Source: Couchioplanes azureus (GTDB taxonomy: Bacteria; Actinomycetota; Actinomycetes; Mycobacteriales; Micromonosporaceae). Taken from it: a DNA stretch of 64,000 bases. Location of the stretch: the NCBI RefSeq assembly GCF_014648355.1, contig NZ_BMQY01000005.1:496001-560000 (forward strand). The letters are read 5' to 3'. The number at the start of each line of letters is the position of its first letter. The first letter of the stretch is position 1. The notes below the pieces were generated by a model. The model was not told where the DNA came from and did not search any database. It was given only the letters and a program-made list of their open reading frames with translations. A program made the position numbers and the translations under genes. Below, piece by piece: positions 8,730 to 17,620 of the stretch.

Positions 8730-11237
8730 ATGACACCCTCCACCCGTGCCCTGCTCATGCGGGGTCTCCTCAGCGCGGGCCTGACCGCCGCCACCCTCAC
8801 CGCGACGCTGCCGGCCGCCGCGCACGCCGCGCCCGCACAGTCCGCGGCCGCCCTGACCGCCGCGCTCGCCGCCCCTGCCGAGTACGAGGACAAGCTGAAG
8901 GTCGCCGTCAAGTTCGGCCTCGGCGACCAGCCGAGCCTGCTCGAGAAGTCCGACCGTGACTTCGTCGTCGCCCTCTGGAACCACCTCAAGGGCAACCCGG
9001 ACCACCTCGAGGTGACCGCCGCCGCGGCGACCGCGTTCTCCGCTCCGGAGAACGTGGACGATGCCTGCAGCCAGTTCATCCTCGTCGACGTGTACGCGGC
9101 GTTCGACCGCGACCTCGCCCGCGAGAAGCAGGAGGACGAGGCGAAGCGCGAGTCCGACAAGGCCCGCGCCGCCGCCGCGGCCAGCATCAGCGTCGTCGCC
9201 GACGCCGCCATGCTGAACGGCACCGACGCCAAGTTCGCCGAGCTGATCTGGAAGCGCGTCGAGAACGACGCGAACTGGCCCAAGGTCAAGGCCGCCGCCG
9301 CCGCGGCCATGGCGGGCACCCCGGAGCAGCAGCGCGAGTTCATCGCCGCCGGCCTGGCCGCCGCCGCCAAGCAGGACACCGACGACATCATCGCCCGTGA
9401 CCAGGCGACGACCGAGGCGCAGAAGGCAGCCGCCCGCGCCCGCGCAGCCAAGCAGTTCGCCGCCAACCGGGTCGGCATGACACCCACCGACCAGCTGCTG
9501 AACATGCCGGACCGGGACTTCGTCACCGAGGTGTGGAACCACACCCCCGAGGGCAGCGAGGTCCAGGCCGCCGCGATCCGCGCCGCCCGCAGCAACGACC
9601 CGGCCGTCTGGAAGGCGTTCATCGACACCGGCATCCACCAGGCCAAGGACCGCGACATCCAGATCGCGCTCGAGAAGAGGTACCAGGCCGACCGGGCGGA
9701 AGCCGACCGGGTGAAGAAGCTGGCGACCGCGAACGGCGACAACAACCTGCTGCGCGCCGCCACCAAGGCGCTGGCCGGTTCCCCCGACGAGCTCGCCGAG
9801 TTCCTGCGCGTCGGCCAGTACGACATGAACCTGACCACCGGCTTCGAGGCCGGCGACGTGCAGCCGACCTGGTCCGACAGCCCGGTCTCGGCGGGCTACG
9901 TCGCCAACGTCAGCGGGGCCGAGCTCCGCGTGCGCGACGAGGCCGGCCACGGCGGCAAGGCCGCCCTCGTCTACGCCGGCTCGGACGACAACACCCTGCA
10001 GTCGCACGCCTACCTGCGGTCGATGGCGCTGAGCCGGGTCAAGGTCAAGCCGACGACCACCCTGTCGTACTGGATCTACCCGCAGAGCAGCACCGCGAAG
10101 CCGGGCGTGAAGACCCGCAACAGCACCTGCGTCGCCATCGACCTGGCGTTCAGCGACGGTTCGACGCTGCGCGACTCCGGCCTCACCGACCAGCGCGGCA
10201 ACCGGGTCCACCCGGCGCACCAGTGCAGCAAGCTGACCGCCGACAAGTGGAACCGCGTCGTCGTGAAGCTGGGCGGCGCCTTCGCCGGCAAGCAGATCAC
10301 CGCGGTCCACGTCGGCTACGACCAGTCCAACAACATCGGCGGTTACCGCGGGCTGATCGACGACATCACCATCACCGACAAGCCGATCGACAACTCGGGC
10401 GACGGCAACGGTCCCGCCCCCGACTACCCGGCCGACAAGCCGGTGCGGGACTTCAACAGCGACGGCAAGGCCGACGTCTTCGTCCGCAAGGCCGACGGCA
10501 CGCTGCGCCTCTACCGCGGCGACGGCAAGGGCTACTGGATCGACGCGGCCAACAGCCCCGTCATCGGCACCGGCTGGGGCAAGTTCACGGCCGTCTTCTC
10601 CCCCGGCGACTTCAACGGCGACGGCCTCCTCGACGTCATCGCCCGCAACGCCGCCGGCGACCTGCTGCTCTACCGCGGCAACGGCAAGGGCAGCTGGATC
10701 GACCCGTCCAGCAACATCAAGATCGGTAGCGGCTGGGACAACTTCACCGCCGTCTTCTCCCCGGGCGACTTCAACGGCGACGGCAACTCCGACGTCATCG
10801 TCCGCAAGGCCGACGGCACGCTGCGCCTCTACCGCGGCGACGGCAAGGGCTACTGGATCGACGCGGCCAACAGCCCCGTCATCGGCACCGGCTGGAGCAA
10901 GTTCACGGCCGTCTTCTCCCCCGGCGACTTCAACGGCGACGGCTTCGCCGACGTCATCGCCCGCAACGCCGACGGCGACCTGCTGCTCTACCGCGGCAAC
11001 GGCAAGGGCAGCTGGATCGACCCGTCCAGCAACATCAAGATCGGCACCGGCTGGCACCGGTTCACCACGGTCTTCTCCCCGGGCGACTTCAACGGCGACG
11101 GCTTCGCCGACGTCATCGCCCGCAACGCCGACGGCGACCTGCTGCTCTACCGTGGCAACGGCAAGGGCAGCTGGATCGACCCGTCCAGCAACATCAAGAT
11201 CGGTAGCGGCTGGAACAGCTTCAACCTGATCTTCTAG
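8730..11237 (+). CDS. secreted ALF-repeat protein with C-terminal FG-GAP/VCBS repeats
   Basis: An 835-aa exported protein. Residues 1-30 are a Sec-type signal peptide ending A-A-H-A-A. Residues about 60-350 carry ALF repeats, the short actinobacterial repeats recognisable by D-R-D-F-V-x-x-[LV]-W-N-H and DPAVWKAFIDTGIHQA. Residues about 370-540 look like a jelly-roll/laminin-G-type domain with two cysteines. Residues about 565-835 hold five FG-GAP-type units starting D-F-N-x-D-G, which form calcium-binding beta-propeller blades. ALF proteins are surface or secreted; their role is not established. Start ATG 8730 follows GGGGA; earlier in-frame sequence is not signal-like. The first 320 residues are closely related to the gene at 17621, so the two share a duplicated N-terminal part with different C-terminal modules. 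Confidence 0.85.
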   Translation: MTPSTRALLMRGLLSAGLTAATLTATLPAAAHAAPAQSAAALTAALAAPAEYEDKLKVAVKFGLGDQPSLLEKSDRDFVVALWNHLKGNPDHLEVTAAAATAFSAPENVDDACSQFILVDVYAAFDRDLAREKQEDEAKRESDKARAAAAASISVVADAAMLNGTDAKFAELIWKRVENDANWPKVKAAAAAAMAGTPEQQREFIAAGLAAAAKQDTDDIIARDQATTEAQKAAARARAAKQFAANRVGMTPTDQLLNMPDRDFVTEVWNHTPEGSEVQAAAIRAARSNDPAVWKAFIDTGIHQAKDRDIQIALEKRYQADRAEADRVKKLATANGDNNLLRAATKALAGSPDELAEFLRVGQYDMNLTTGFEAGDVQPTWSDSPVSAGYVANVSGAELRVRDEAGHGGKAALVYAGSDDNTLQSHAYLRSMALSRVKVKPTTTLSYWIYPQSSTAKPGVKTRNSTCVAIDLAFSDGSTLRDSGLTDQRGNRVHPAHQCSKLTADKWNRVVVKLGGAFAGKQITAVHVGYDQSNNIGGYRGLIDDITITDKPIDNSGDGNGPAPDYPADKPVRDFNSDGKADVFVRKADGTLRLYRGDGKGYWIDAANSPVIGTGWGKFTAVFSPGDFNGDGLLDVIARNAAGDLLLYRGNGKGSWIDPSSNIKIGSGWDNFTAVFSPGDFNGDGNSDVIVRKADGTLRLYRGDGKGYWIDAANSPVIGTGWSKFTAVFSPGDFNGDGFADVIARNADGDLLLYRGNGKGSWIDPSSNIKIGTGWHRFTTVFSPGDFNGDGFADVIARNADGDLLLYRGNGKGSWIDPSSNIKIGSGWNSFNLIF
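10440..11230 (+). repeat. homogenised FG-GAP DNA repeats
   Basis: Five units of about 49 codons encode D-F-N-x-D-G blades. Two unit types alternate (RGDGKGYWIDAANSPVIGTGW and RGNGKGSWIDPSSNIKIG), and long stretches are identical at DNA level between copies, including synonymous positions. This indicates recent duplication or gene conversion. Confidence 0.85.
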
Positions 11238-11295
11238 CCGTCCGGGGCCGGCCCTGCCCCGGGCCGGCACACACTGGACAACCGCACCTGAACAA

Positions 11296-11343
11296 GTGGC
11301 CACGGGCCTTCCGGAAGTTCGCTCCCGGAAGGCCCGTGGCCAC
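11296..11343. terminator. very strong hairpin terminator after the ALF/FG-GAP gene
   Basis: A perfect 19-bp stem (11296-11314 with 11325-11343) and a 10-base loop, 58 bases beyond the stop codon. It is symmetrical and could act on both strands. Confidence 0.75.
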
Positions 11344-11475
11344 AGTCGTGTCACGGCAGGCTTGTCCCTCGGCTACCGCTCGCTCCGCCTGAGGGTGCCG
11401 CGCTAGTCGTAGTGGACATCGAGGTCCAGCTCGGCGCCCGACACCGGCGCGCTGTTCCGGGTCGAGGATAGGAAA

Positions 11476-11519
11476 CGGACGAGGGTCCGGGACCGTAACC
11501 GGTCCCGGACCCTCGTCCG
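11476..11519. terminator. 20-bp perfect hairpin terminator facing the toxin/immunity operon
   Basis: Bases 11476-11495 pair perfectly with 11500-11519 around a TAAC loop. It lies 80 bases beyond the stop of the leftward immunity gene and, with the hairpin at 11296-11343, insulates two convergent units. The 362 bases between the coding regions (11238-11599) otherwise hold only a short leftward open frame ending at 11403 that resembles a gene end but is too short to call. Confidence 0.75.
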
Positions 11520-11599
11520 GTCGTATTGCGGCAACAGCCGCGCGGCAGCCCCTCCAGGTGGTGATCGGCGCCCCCGGGAGTTCTCCGCTGCGCCCGACC

Positions 11600-12127
11600 T
11601 CAGCGTGCGGCAGCTCGCACTTCGTCGAGCAGATGATCCAGGAAAGCCCAGAGGTCCGTGGCGACGACGGCCACTCCGGAGTCATCCACCTCGTAGACGG
11701 AGGCGACCAGCGATCCGCCGCTGAGCCGGTAGACCCTGTCCCCAGACTCGTTCAATGCGAACAACCCGCCGCCACCGTCTGAACCGAACACCGTGATGGC
11801 ATCGTTCACCGAGCCCCGCAGACCGGTCGGCTGGAACCCCTCCACCCGGCCGGCCACTACGTCCTCGAGAGGGTGGACGAAGAAGCCGTTGCCGACGTCG
11901 GGAAGGGAGACCTCCTCCACCCGCGAGTAGAAAGCCGCCAGATCGTCATGCAGCCCGGCTACCGAGGTCCCGCCCGGCAACGCGGACGAATCACCAGGTG
12001 CGGCCGTACGCACTACGTTCTCGCCCGGAGGATAGCCGTGCGTCTGCTCGAAGTTCCGGACGATACCGGCCACCAACTCCGAGACTTCCCTGATCCAGTT
12101 ACTTAGGTTCTCGCCAGTAATAGGCAC
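11600..12127 (-). CDS. SUKH (SMI1/KNR4)-like immunity protein
   Basis: A 175-aa protein with the pattern of the SUKH superfamily: an acidic FYSRVEEVSLPDVGNGFFVH segment near residue 75, then VFGSDGGGGLFAL near 118 (the family's G-D-x-G-G-x-x-[FY] core), and a closing V-A-x-D-L-W-A-F-L-D-x-L-L. Such proteins neutralise polymorphic nuclease toxins. It directly follows the AHH-tipped toxin gene and overlaps its last 29 bases, so the pair is almost certainly toxin plus cognate antidote. I use GTG 12127, preceded by AGGGG; an ATG at 12172 deeper in the toxin gene is possible. Confidence 0.65.
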   Translation of the reverse strand: MPITGENLSNWIREVSELVAGIVRNFEQTHGYPPGENVVRTAAPGDSSALPGGTSVAGLHDDLAAFYSRVEEVSLPDVGNGFFVHPLEDVVAGRVEGFQPTGLRGSVNDAITVFGSDGGGGLFALNESGDRVYRLSGGSLVASVYEVDDSGVAVVATDLWAFLDHLLDEVRAAAR

Positions 12128-15100
12128 CGTAACCCCTATCGATTTGCGCTGCCATATCCTCGATCTGCGCACGTGTCGGATTCGGATTCAGATCGTGGAA
12201 CCATTTCCACTGGTTCGTGATGTCCTGGTGGACGTTGGCTCCCCGCGATTTCATCCTACTCCCGGGGATGCCACGCATATTGTCCGGGGCATCGAAATCG
12301 AAGTCGGCGAACTCAGGATGGTCGCGGTATTCCTGCGGAATCGCGTGGTGCGCGTCCCAGTCGTCAGGCAGCCGCTTCATTCCGTTCTTGGCGAGCGAGG
12401 CATTCAGCCGACCGCGGTAGTTCCCGAGCTTGATGGTCGGGAAATCCGGATCGAATCCCTCGCAATCCGTCGCGTTGTGCACGAGGATCGGCGTGCTCTC
12501 CGCGAGAACATAGTACGTGTGAATTCGGGCGACGGTCAGGTTGTGCATGGCCTGACGGCCGTTGAAGGCATCGACCGACCGCACGGTGACCGACGTCGTG
12601 GACGACGGCGTGTGCAGCCGTTCGCCGACGACCAAGTCCCCGGCATCTACCCAAGCCCGCCGCTCGGCGCTCCAGAATGGATGGCGCTGCGTCGTGTGCA
12701 GCACGGCGGTGCGACCGTCCGCCGTATCGACGGTGAGATCGAGAAGGTCGGTGTCGAGGTTGACATGAAGGGCGGTGACCGGCTCAGCGGCACTCAGCCC
12801 GGTGACAGGATCGGTGGCGAGAACAAGATCGCCGGTCGTGACCCGTTCGATGGGCTTACTGGTGCCGTCGGCGAGCAGGACGGGCGTGCCGGGCGAGAAG
12901 CTGTTCGGCACTTGCGGGATCGGGCACCCGGTGGTCCGCCGATTCTGCTTGGCGAGGTCCTCCAGCTCATCGAACTCTTTCCGAGCGCCCTTGACCTTGT
13001 CCAGGAATTTGAAGACCTTGGGAAGGAGCTTGGCGAGCTTCCCCATGGCACCAAGGATCTTCCCGACGGGAAGCATGCCGACAAGCGTCCACAGACAGGC
13101 CTCGATATTGCCGTCCATGACGCACTTTTTGATGTCGCCGATCCCGGACAGCTCCATGAACAGGTCGTAGGCATTCTCCTTGATGAAGTCGAGAATGCTC
13201 TGACCCGCCTCCGCCTGCGCCTGGCGCAACCGGGCTTGCTGTTCGGGCGTAAGGAACTTCAGCAGTTCGGGATCGATGGTCTTCGGACCGCCGCTATCGG
13301 CGAGAGTTGCCGCAGCGCGCTTACGGTCGGCTTCCTCGGCTCGCTCGGCCGCCTTCTGCGCTTCGGTGGCATGCTGCAGCGCCTGTTTGGCGGCGGTCGC
13401 AGCGCTGTCGGCGAACTTCTGTGCACTTTCGGCGGACGTGCGGGCGGCGGCGGCATCGGCCTCGGCGGTGTCGGCGGCACCACGGGCAGCGGCCGCGTCG
13501 GCTTCGGCCGCCGAGGCAGCGCTGCCGGCCGCGTCGGCATCGTTCTGTGCTGCCTGGGCGCTCCGGCCGGCGATCGCGGCGTCGTTAGCGGCAGCGTTTG
13601 CCGCCTGCCGGGCCGCGGCCGCGTCCGCGCGGGCCTGCGCGTCGGCGCGGCCGGCACTGGCGGCAGCGGCACGCGCGGCAGCACCGTCCGCGGCCGCCTG
13701 CGCGGCGTACTGCTTGGCCTCGGCCGCCGACTTGGCAGCGTCAGCCGCCGAACGGGCCGCCTGCGCGGCAGCGGCGTAAGCCGGCTTGACCTGTGCGTGC
13801 GCCTGGTCAGCGGCGGCCTCGGCCCGCTGGGCGGCGATGATCGCCTCGTCCGCGCGGGCCTGCGCCGCGGCGGCCTGCTCAGCTCCGATGGTCTTGGCCT
13901 GCTCGGCGACCAGCCTCACGAAGTCCGCGTCGATATCGGCGCCGGTGAAGGGGCTGACCATGCCGATTGCCGTGTTCGCCGGCTCTGCGATGCCCGCCGC
14001 CGATGCTCTGGCGGCAGCCGCGGCGTTCACCGCGATTTCGGCCTGGGCGGCCGCGGCAACCGCCTCGGTGGTGGCAGCCTCGGCCTCGGCCTTGGTACGG
14101 TCCGCCGCCCACAGCGATCGCACCGACTCGTCGGCTGCCTCCCCCGCCAGCCGGACCGCATTGTGCGCCGCCTCGGCCGCCTTCGCTTCCTCCGCGGTGG
14201 CCACTGCTGCCTTGGCGTCCGCGCGCACCCGCGCGGCATGCGTCGCCTTCGCCGCAGCCTCTGCCTTGTCGGCTGCCGCGTCGGCGGCCTGGGCGGCGGC
14301 CTGTGCTTGCTTGGCCGCTGACCAGGCGCGGGCCGCGGCCTGCTGCGCCTGGGTCGCAGCAGCGCGGGCACTGGCCGCCGCGCCGGTGGCGGTGTTCGCC
14401 GAACTGCGCGCGGACCGGGCGGCCACACCGGCGACGCCGGCGGCCCGGTCGGCCTCGTCAGCCTGGCGCTGAGCCTCGTCACGCTCGGCACCGGCGGCGG
14501 TCGCCGAAGCGCCGGCCCGCATCGCCTGTGCCTTGGCTTTGGCGGACTGCTCGTCCCGCTCCGCCTGTACCGCGGCGTCCCGTGCTCGACGGGCGTTGCC
14601 TTCCTCACTCCAGGCCCTGTCCCGGGCAGCCCCGGCGGCGCCGTCCGCTGCCTCGGCACGCTCGCGGGCGCCCTTGGCGATGGCGGCCTGCGCATCGGCG
14701 TTGGCTCGCGCCGACTGCGCAACGGCGGCCTGGCGTTCGGCCTCGGCGCGGTGCCGGGCCGCGTTGGCCCGCTCGGCCTCGGCGATCTGCCGCTGCCGCT
14801 TGGCCTCCGCCGCCTGCGCCTCGGCGATCTGACGCTGCCGACGTGCCTTCTCCGCCGCCGCCCACGCCTTGGCCTCCGCGGCCTGCGCCTGCTCGCGCGC
14901 CGCCTTGGTCCGCGCCGCGGCGGTCTTGGCCGCGTCCGCCTGCTTCTTCGCCGCCGCGGCCAGCTTCGCCGCCGACGCCGCGTGCTCCTGCGCGTGCTTG
15001 CGCCACTGCTCGGCCTGCCGGGCGTGCGCCTCGGCCTTCGCCTGCGCATTCTGGGCGTTGTTCGTCGCGATGGTGGCATCGATCGCATGGGCCGCCGTCG

Positions 15101-16265
15101 TGGTCGCACCCACCGCGGCCGTGGCTGCCTCCGACATACCGCGGGCGATCAGCGACCACTCCGCACCGTAGGTCAGCCCCGTCTCGACCAGCGTGTCCGC
15201 CGCCGAGGTCGCGATCGCCGCCGCCGCGCTCGCCTGCTCCGCCGCCTGCTGGGCCGCCTTCAATTCGTTGGCGGTCTGCGCCTTCGCCGCGGTCAGCTCG
15301 GTGGCCTTCGCCTGCGCCGTCGCCGAACCCGCCAGCACCCGCTGACTGTGCCGCGCCGCGTTCGCGGCGCCGGCCATCGCGTTCGCCGCGCGCTGCAACG
15401 CGCGCACGCCCTCGCCGTGCGCCTTCAACAGCCGGGTGCGCGCCTCGGACGCCTTCTTCGCCCGCTGCGCCAGCTCGGACAGGTCCTCGGCCGCCTTGTT
15501 GCGCGCCTCCAGGTCCCGCAGATACTGCTCGCGGGCCTCCGCGTCGGCCTTCGCCGCCACCGCATAACCGGTGTCCCAGAACGCGGCCACCGCCGCGTCG
15601 TCACCCGACAGAGCCTGCTCGGCCGCCCGGCGAAGCTGCGACTCCGCCGGCGCCGCCGCCGCGAACGTCTTCAGCCGCTGGCGCAGCTGCTCCGCCCGCT
15701 CCTTGGCGGTCGCGGCGACCTTCTCGTCCTGCGCCCGGGCGATGTCCGCGCCGTAGGCCAGGAACGCCTCCCGGTCACCGTCGGTGCCCGCCAGCACGCG
15801 CTGCACCTCGGCGTTGAACGCCGGACCGCCCGTACCCGCCAAGGCTTTGATCTTCGTCAGGTTGTCGGCCGCGGTCTTCCGCTTCTCCGCCGCGACCTGC
15901 GTCTCCAGCGCCCGCTTCTCCACCGTCGCGAACTTCTGAATCGCCGCCGGATCCGCCGACGCCAGCGCCGCCAGCGCCGCATCCCGCACCCGCGCCTCCG
16001 GGGCGAGCTGCGCCACATCCGCGACGGCCTTACGCCACCGCTCGGCGTTGAGGTCCACACCGGTCGAGCCGTTCCACGACTCCGTCACCAGGGCCGGCAC
16101 CGGCACCGGCGTGCTGTTCGGCACCTCCGTCACCGCGGCGCGCCGGGCGGATCCGGCGGACGGGGCGGCCGATGCCGGGGGGACGTACACGAAGCCGGCG
16201 AGCACAGACGCGGCCACTGACGCCGTCGCCAGTGCACGCAGCCGGGTGCGCAGGGAAACATTCAT
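12099..16265 (-). CDS. polymorphic toxin: ALF repeats, Ala-rich coiled coil, HINT domain, AHH-type nuclease tip
   Basis: A protein of about 1388 aa. Residues 1-34 are a signal peptide ending P-A-S-A-A. Residues about 60-250 carry ALF-like repeats. Residues about 260-1010 are extreme Ala/Glu/Lys/Arg-rich heptad sequence predicted as long coiled coils. A hydrophobic patch follows (ACLWTLVGMLPVGKILGAMG, near 1085). Residues about 1140-1280 form a HINT autoprocessing domain, from NSFSPGTPVLLADGT to ILVHN. The last 100 residues hold the toxin tip with D-A-H-H-A-I-P, then D-N-M-R-G-I-P and N-V-H-Q-D, an AHH/HNH-superfamily nuclease pattern. The place where the HINT nucleophile Cys is usual reads Pro-Asn-Ser-Phe, so self-cleavage may be altered. 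No clear Shine-Dalgarno decides between ATG 16265 and ATG 16280. The next gene downstream is its immunity gene. Confidence 0.8.
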   Translation of the reverse strand: MNVSLRTRLRALATASVAASVLAGFVYVPPASAAPSAGSARRAAVTEVPNSTPVPVPALVTESWNGSTGVDLNAERWRKAVADVAQLAPEARVRDAALAALASADPAAIQKFATVEKRALETQVAAEKRKTAADNLTKIKALAGTGGPAFNAEVQRVLAGTDGDREAFLAYGADIARAQDEKVAATAKERAEQLRQRLKTFAAAAPAESQLRRAAEQALSGDDAAVAAFWDTGYAVAAKADAEAREQYLRDLEARNKAAEDLSELAQRAKKASEARTRLLKAHGEGVRALQRAANAMAGAANAARHSQRVLAGSATAQAKATELTAAKAQTANELKAAQQAAEQASAAAAIATSAADTLVETGLTYGAEWSLIARGMSEAATAAVGATTTAAHAIDATIATNNAQNAQAKAEAHARQAEQWRKHAQEHAASAAKLAAAAKKQADAAKTAAARTKAAREQAQAAEAKAWAAAEKARRQRQIAEAQAAEAKRQRQIAEAERANAARHRAEAERQAAVAQSARANADAQAAIAKGARERAEAADGAAGAARDRAWSEEGNARRARDAAVQAERDEQSAKAKAQAMRAGASATAAGAERDEAQRQADEADRAAGVAGVAARSARSSANTATGAAASARAAATQAQQAAARAWSAAKQAQAAAQAADAAADKAEAAAKATHAARVRADAKAAVATAEEAKAAEAAHNAVRLAGEAADESVRSLWAADRTKAEAEAATTEAVAAAAQAEIAVNAAAAARASAAGIAEPANTAIGMVSPFTGADIDADFVRLVAEQAKTIGAEQAAAAQARADEAIIAAQRAEAAADQAHAQVKPAYAAAAQAARSAADAAKSAAEAKQYAAQAAADGAAARAAAASAGRADAQARADAAAARQAANAAANDAAIAGRSAQAAQNDADAAGSAASAAEADAAAARGAADTAEADAAAARTSAESAQKFADSAATAAKQALQHATEAQKAAERAEEADRKRAAATLADSGGPKTIDPELLKFLTPEQQARLRQAQAEAGQSILDFIKENAYDLFMELSGIGDIKKCVMDGNIEACLWTLVGMLPVGKILGAMGKLAKLLPKVFKFLDKVKGARKEFDELEDLAKQNRRTTGCPIPQVPNSFSPGTPVLLADGTSKPIERVTTGDLVLATDPVTGLSAAEPVTALHVNLDTDLLDLTVDTADGRTAVLHTTQRHPFWSAERRAWVDAGDLVVGERLHTPSSTTSVTVRSVDAFNGRQAMHNLTVARIHTYYVLAESTPILVHNATDCEGFDPDFPTIKLGNYRGRLNASLAKNGMKRLPDDWDAHHAIPQEYRDHPEFADFDFDAPDNMRGIPGSRMKSRGANVHQDITNQWKWFHDLNPNPTRAQIEDMAAQIDRGYGAYYWREPK

Positions 16266-16341
16266 GACAAGGACATCCATTCGGAAAGAGCATGCGGAGA
16301 CGCCCGCCCTCCGCAGAGGACGGGCGTGCGATCCGGACGAA

Positions 16342-17421
16342 TCAGGCGGTCGGCGTGGCGGGGGTGTGCAGCGCCTGCTCGGCGGCGAGGGCCTGCTCGT
16401 AGAGGGCGGTCCACGCGGCGGCCTGGGCAGCGGCGTTCTTCTGCTCCTCCAGCCACTGCTCCCGGGTGCCCTGCGCCGTGTCGGCGATGGCCTGCCAGTT
16501 CGGGCTGGTCGCACTGCCGGCGGCCTGGGACACCTGAAGCCACGTGTCGGCCTGCTTCTGCGCGACCTGCTCCGCCTGCGCCCACGCGAGCCGCGGCGCG
16601 CCGGTCTGCGCTCCCACCGCCGCCCACGCCCGCGCGGCGGCGGCGCGCGCCTGCTCCTGCGCCTCGCCCACGGTCTCCCGGGCCGCCTTCTCGGCGGCCT
16701 GCGCCTCGGTCACCAGACGATTCGTCGTCGCGCGCCAGCGCGCGTCCTCGTCGGCGCACCGCTTGCGGTGCATCTGCAGGTCCAGCCCGGCCGCGCTCAC
16801 CCAGCCGTGGGTGAGGAACTCCGCGACGTCGGCGTCCGTCGACCCCTCGGCGACCGCGCGGCCGGCCCACGCGCGGACCTGCGCGCCCGGGTCACCGTCG
16901 CGCAGCCGGACCACGAAATCCCGGTCCTCCTGGCGGATCTTCGCCGCCTGGCCGGCCTCGAACTCGATGTTCTTCTTGTCGCGCTCGAGCGCGGCGGCGT
17001 ATCCGGTCTTCGCGAACTCGGCCAGCTCCGCGTCCGTGCCCTGCAGCGCCCACCGCCCGGCCGCGTTGACCCACGGGTAGCGGTCCGCCGGGTGCGTCAG
17101 CACCATCCGGTTCGCGAAGTCGACGTTGCGCTGCCGGGTCCGCTCCGCGCGGGCCACCGCCGCGTCGTAGCCGGTCGCCAGGAACGTCGCGATCGCCGCA
17201 TCACCGCCGCTGGACAGCAGCGCCGCACGCGCCGCGCTACGCACCTCCGGACGGTAGTCGTCCGTGGACAACCACCGAACGAAGGCCCGGTCCGCCTCGG
17301 CCTGGTCCGACCTGGCGTCCATCATCACGACGGCCGGCAGGCCGGCGGCCAACGCCGGCCCCGACACCGTCACCGCGCTCATCGCCACCGCGACCGCTAC
17401 GACCAGGCTCCGCCCACGCAT
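16342..17421 (-). CDS. secreted ALF-repeat protein
   Basis: A 359-aa exported protein with a signal peptide at residues 1-25 (MRGRSLVVAVAVAMSAVTVSG). Residues about 35-215 hold ALF repeats of about 45 residues (YRPEVRSAARAALLSSGGDAAIATF and two more cycles). Residues about 225-340 are Ala/Gln/Trp-rich helix. ATG 17421 is preceded by GGGGGA. It lies 76 bases upstream of the HINT toxin on the same strand, so it may be co-transcribed and could be an accessory or decoy version of the toxin's N-terminal part. It is divergent from the ALF gene at 17621. Confidence 0.75.
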   Translation of the reverse strand: MRGRSLVVAVAVAMSAVTVSGPALAAGLPAVVMMDARSDQAEADRAFVRWLSTDDYRPEVRSAARAALLSSGGDAAIATFLATGYDAAVARAERTRQRNVDFANRMVLTHPADRYPWVNAAGRWALQGTDAELAEFAKTGYAAALERDKKNIEFEAGQAAKIRQEDRDFVVRLRDGDPGAQVRAWAGRAVAEGSTDADVAEFLTHGWVSAAGLDLQMHRKRCADEDARWRATTNRLVTEAQAAEKAARETVGEAQEQARAAAARAWAAVGAQTGAPRLAWAQAEQVAQKQADTWLQVSQAAGSATSPNWQAIADTAQGTREQWLEEQKNAAAQAAAWTALYEQALAAEQALHTPATPTA

Positions 17422-17533
17422 CACATGTCCCCCGTATTTCAGCAAAGTCGGGCGACATTGAAGCACGGGGCACCGACACATCCATAGCCGCATCCCGATC
17501 GCCGCCGTGAGTCGATATTCACAGGTACCGGTG

Positions 17534-17563
17534 TTGCGACGGCGCGCGGCCGACGGTTAGCGT
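17534..17563 (+). promoter_or_regulatory. putative promoter of the second ALF paralogue
   Basis: TTGCGA at 17534-17539 and TAGCGT at 17558-17563 with an 18-base spacer, the same arrangement as the element at 8550-8579. The start codon is 58 bases downstream. Confidence 0.5.
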
Positions 17564-17620
17564 TCGCCGCCGTCCATGCGGCACCGTCAGACTTCACTGC
17601 CACGGGGACAGAACTCTCAC

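Noticed and set aside
11403..11480. Leftward open frame ending at 11403 with a gene-end-like sequence (A-P-V-S-G-A-E-L-D-L-D-V-H-Y-D)
   Set aside because: Only about 25 codons lie before the strong hairpin at 11476-11519, with no start codon or ribosome-binding site. It may be a relic of a displaced toxin or immunity gene but cannot be supported.
12144..15817. Long rightward frames opposite the toxin coiled coil
   Set aside because: The Ala-rich GC-biased coding strand leaves the antisense frames open; composition is that of a shadow, with no ribosome-binding site or domain.
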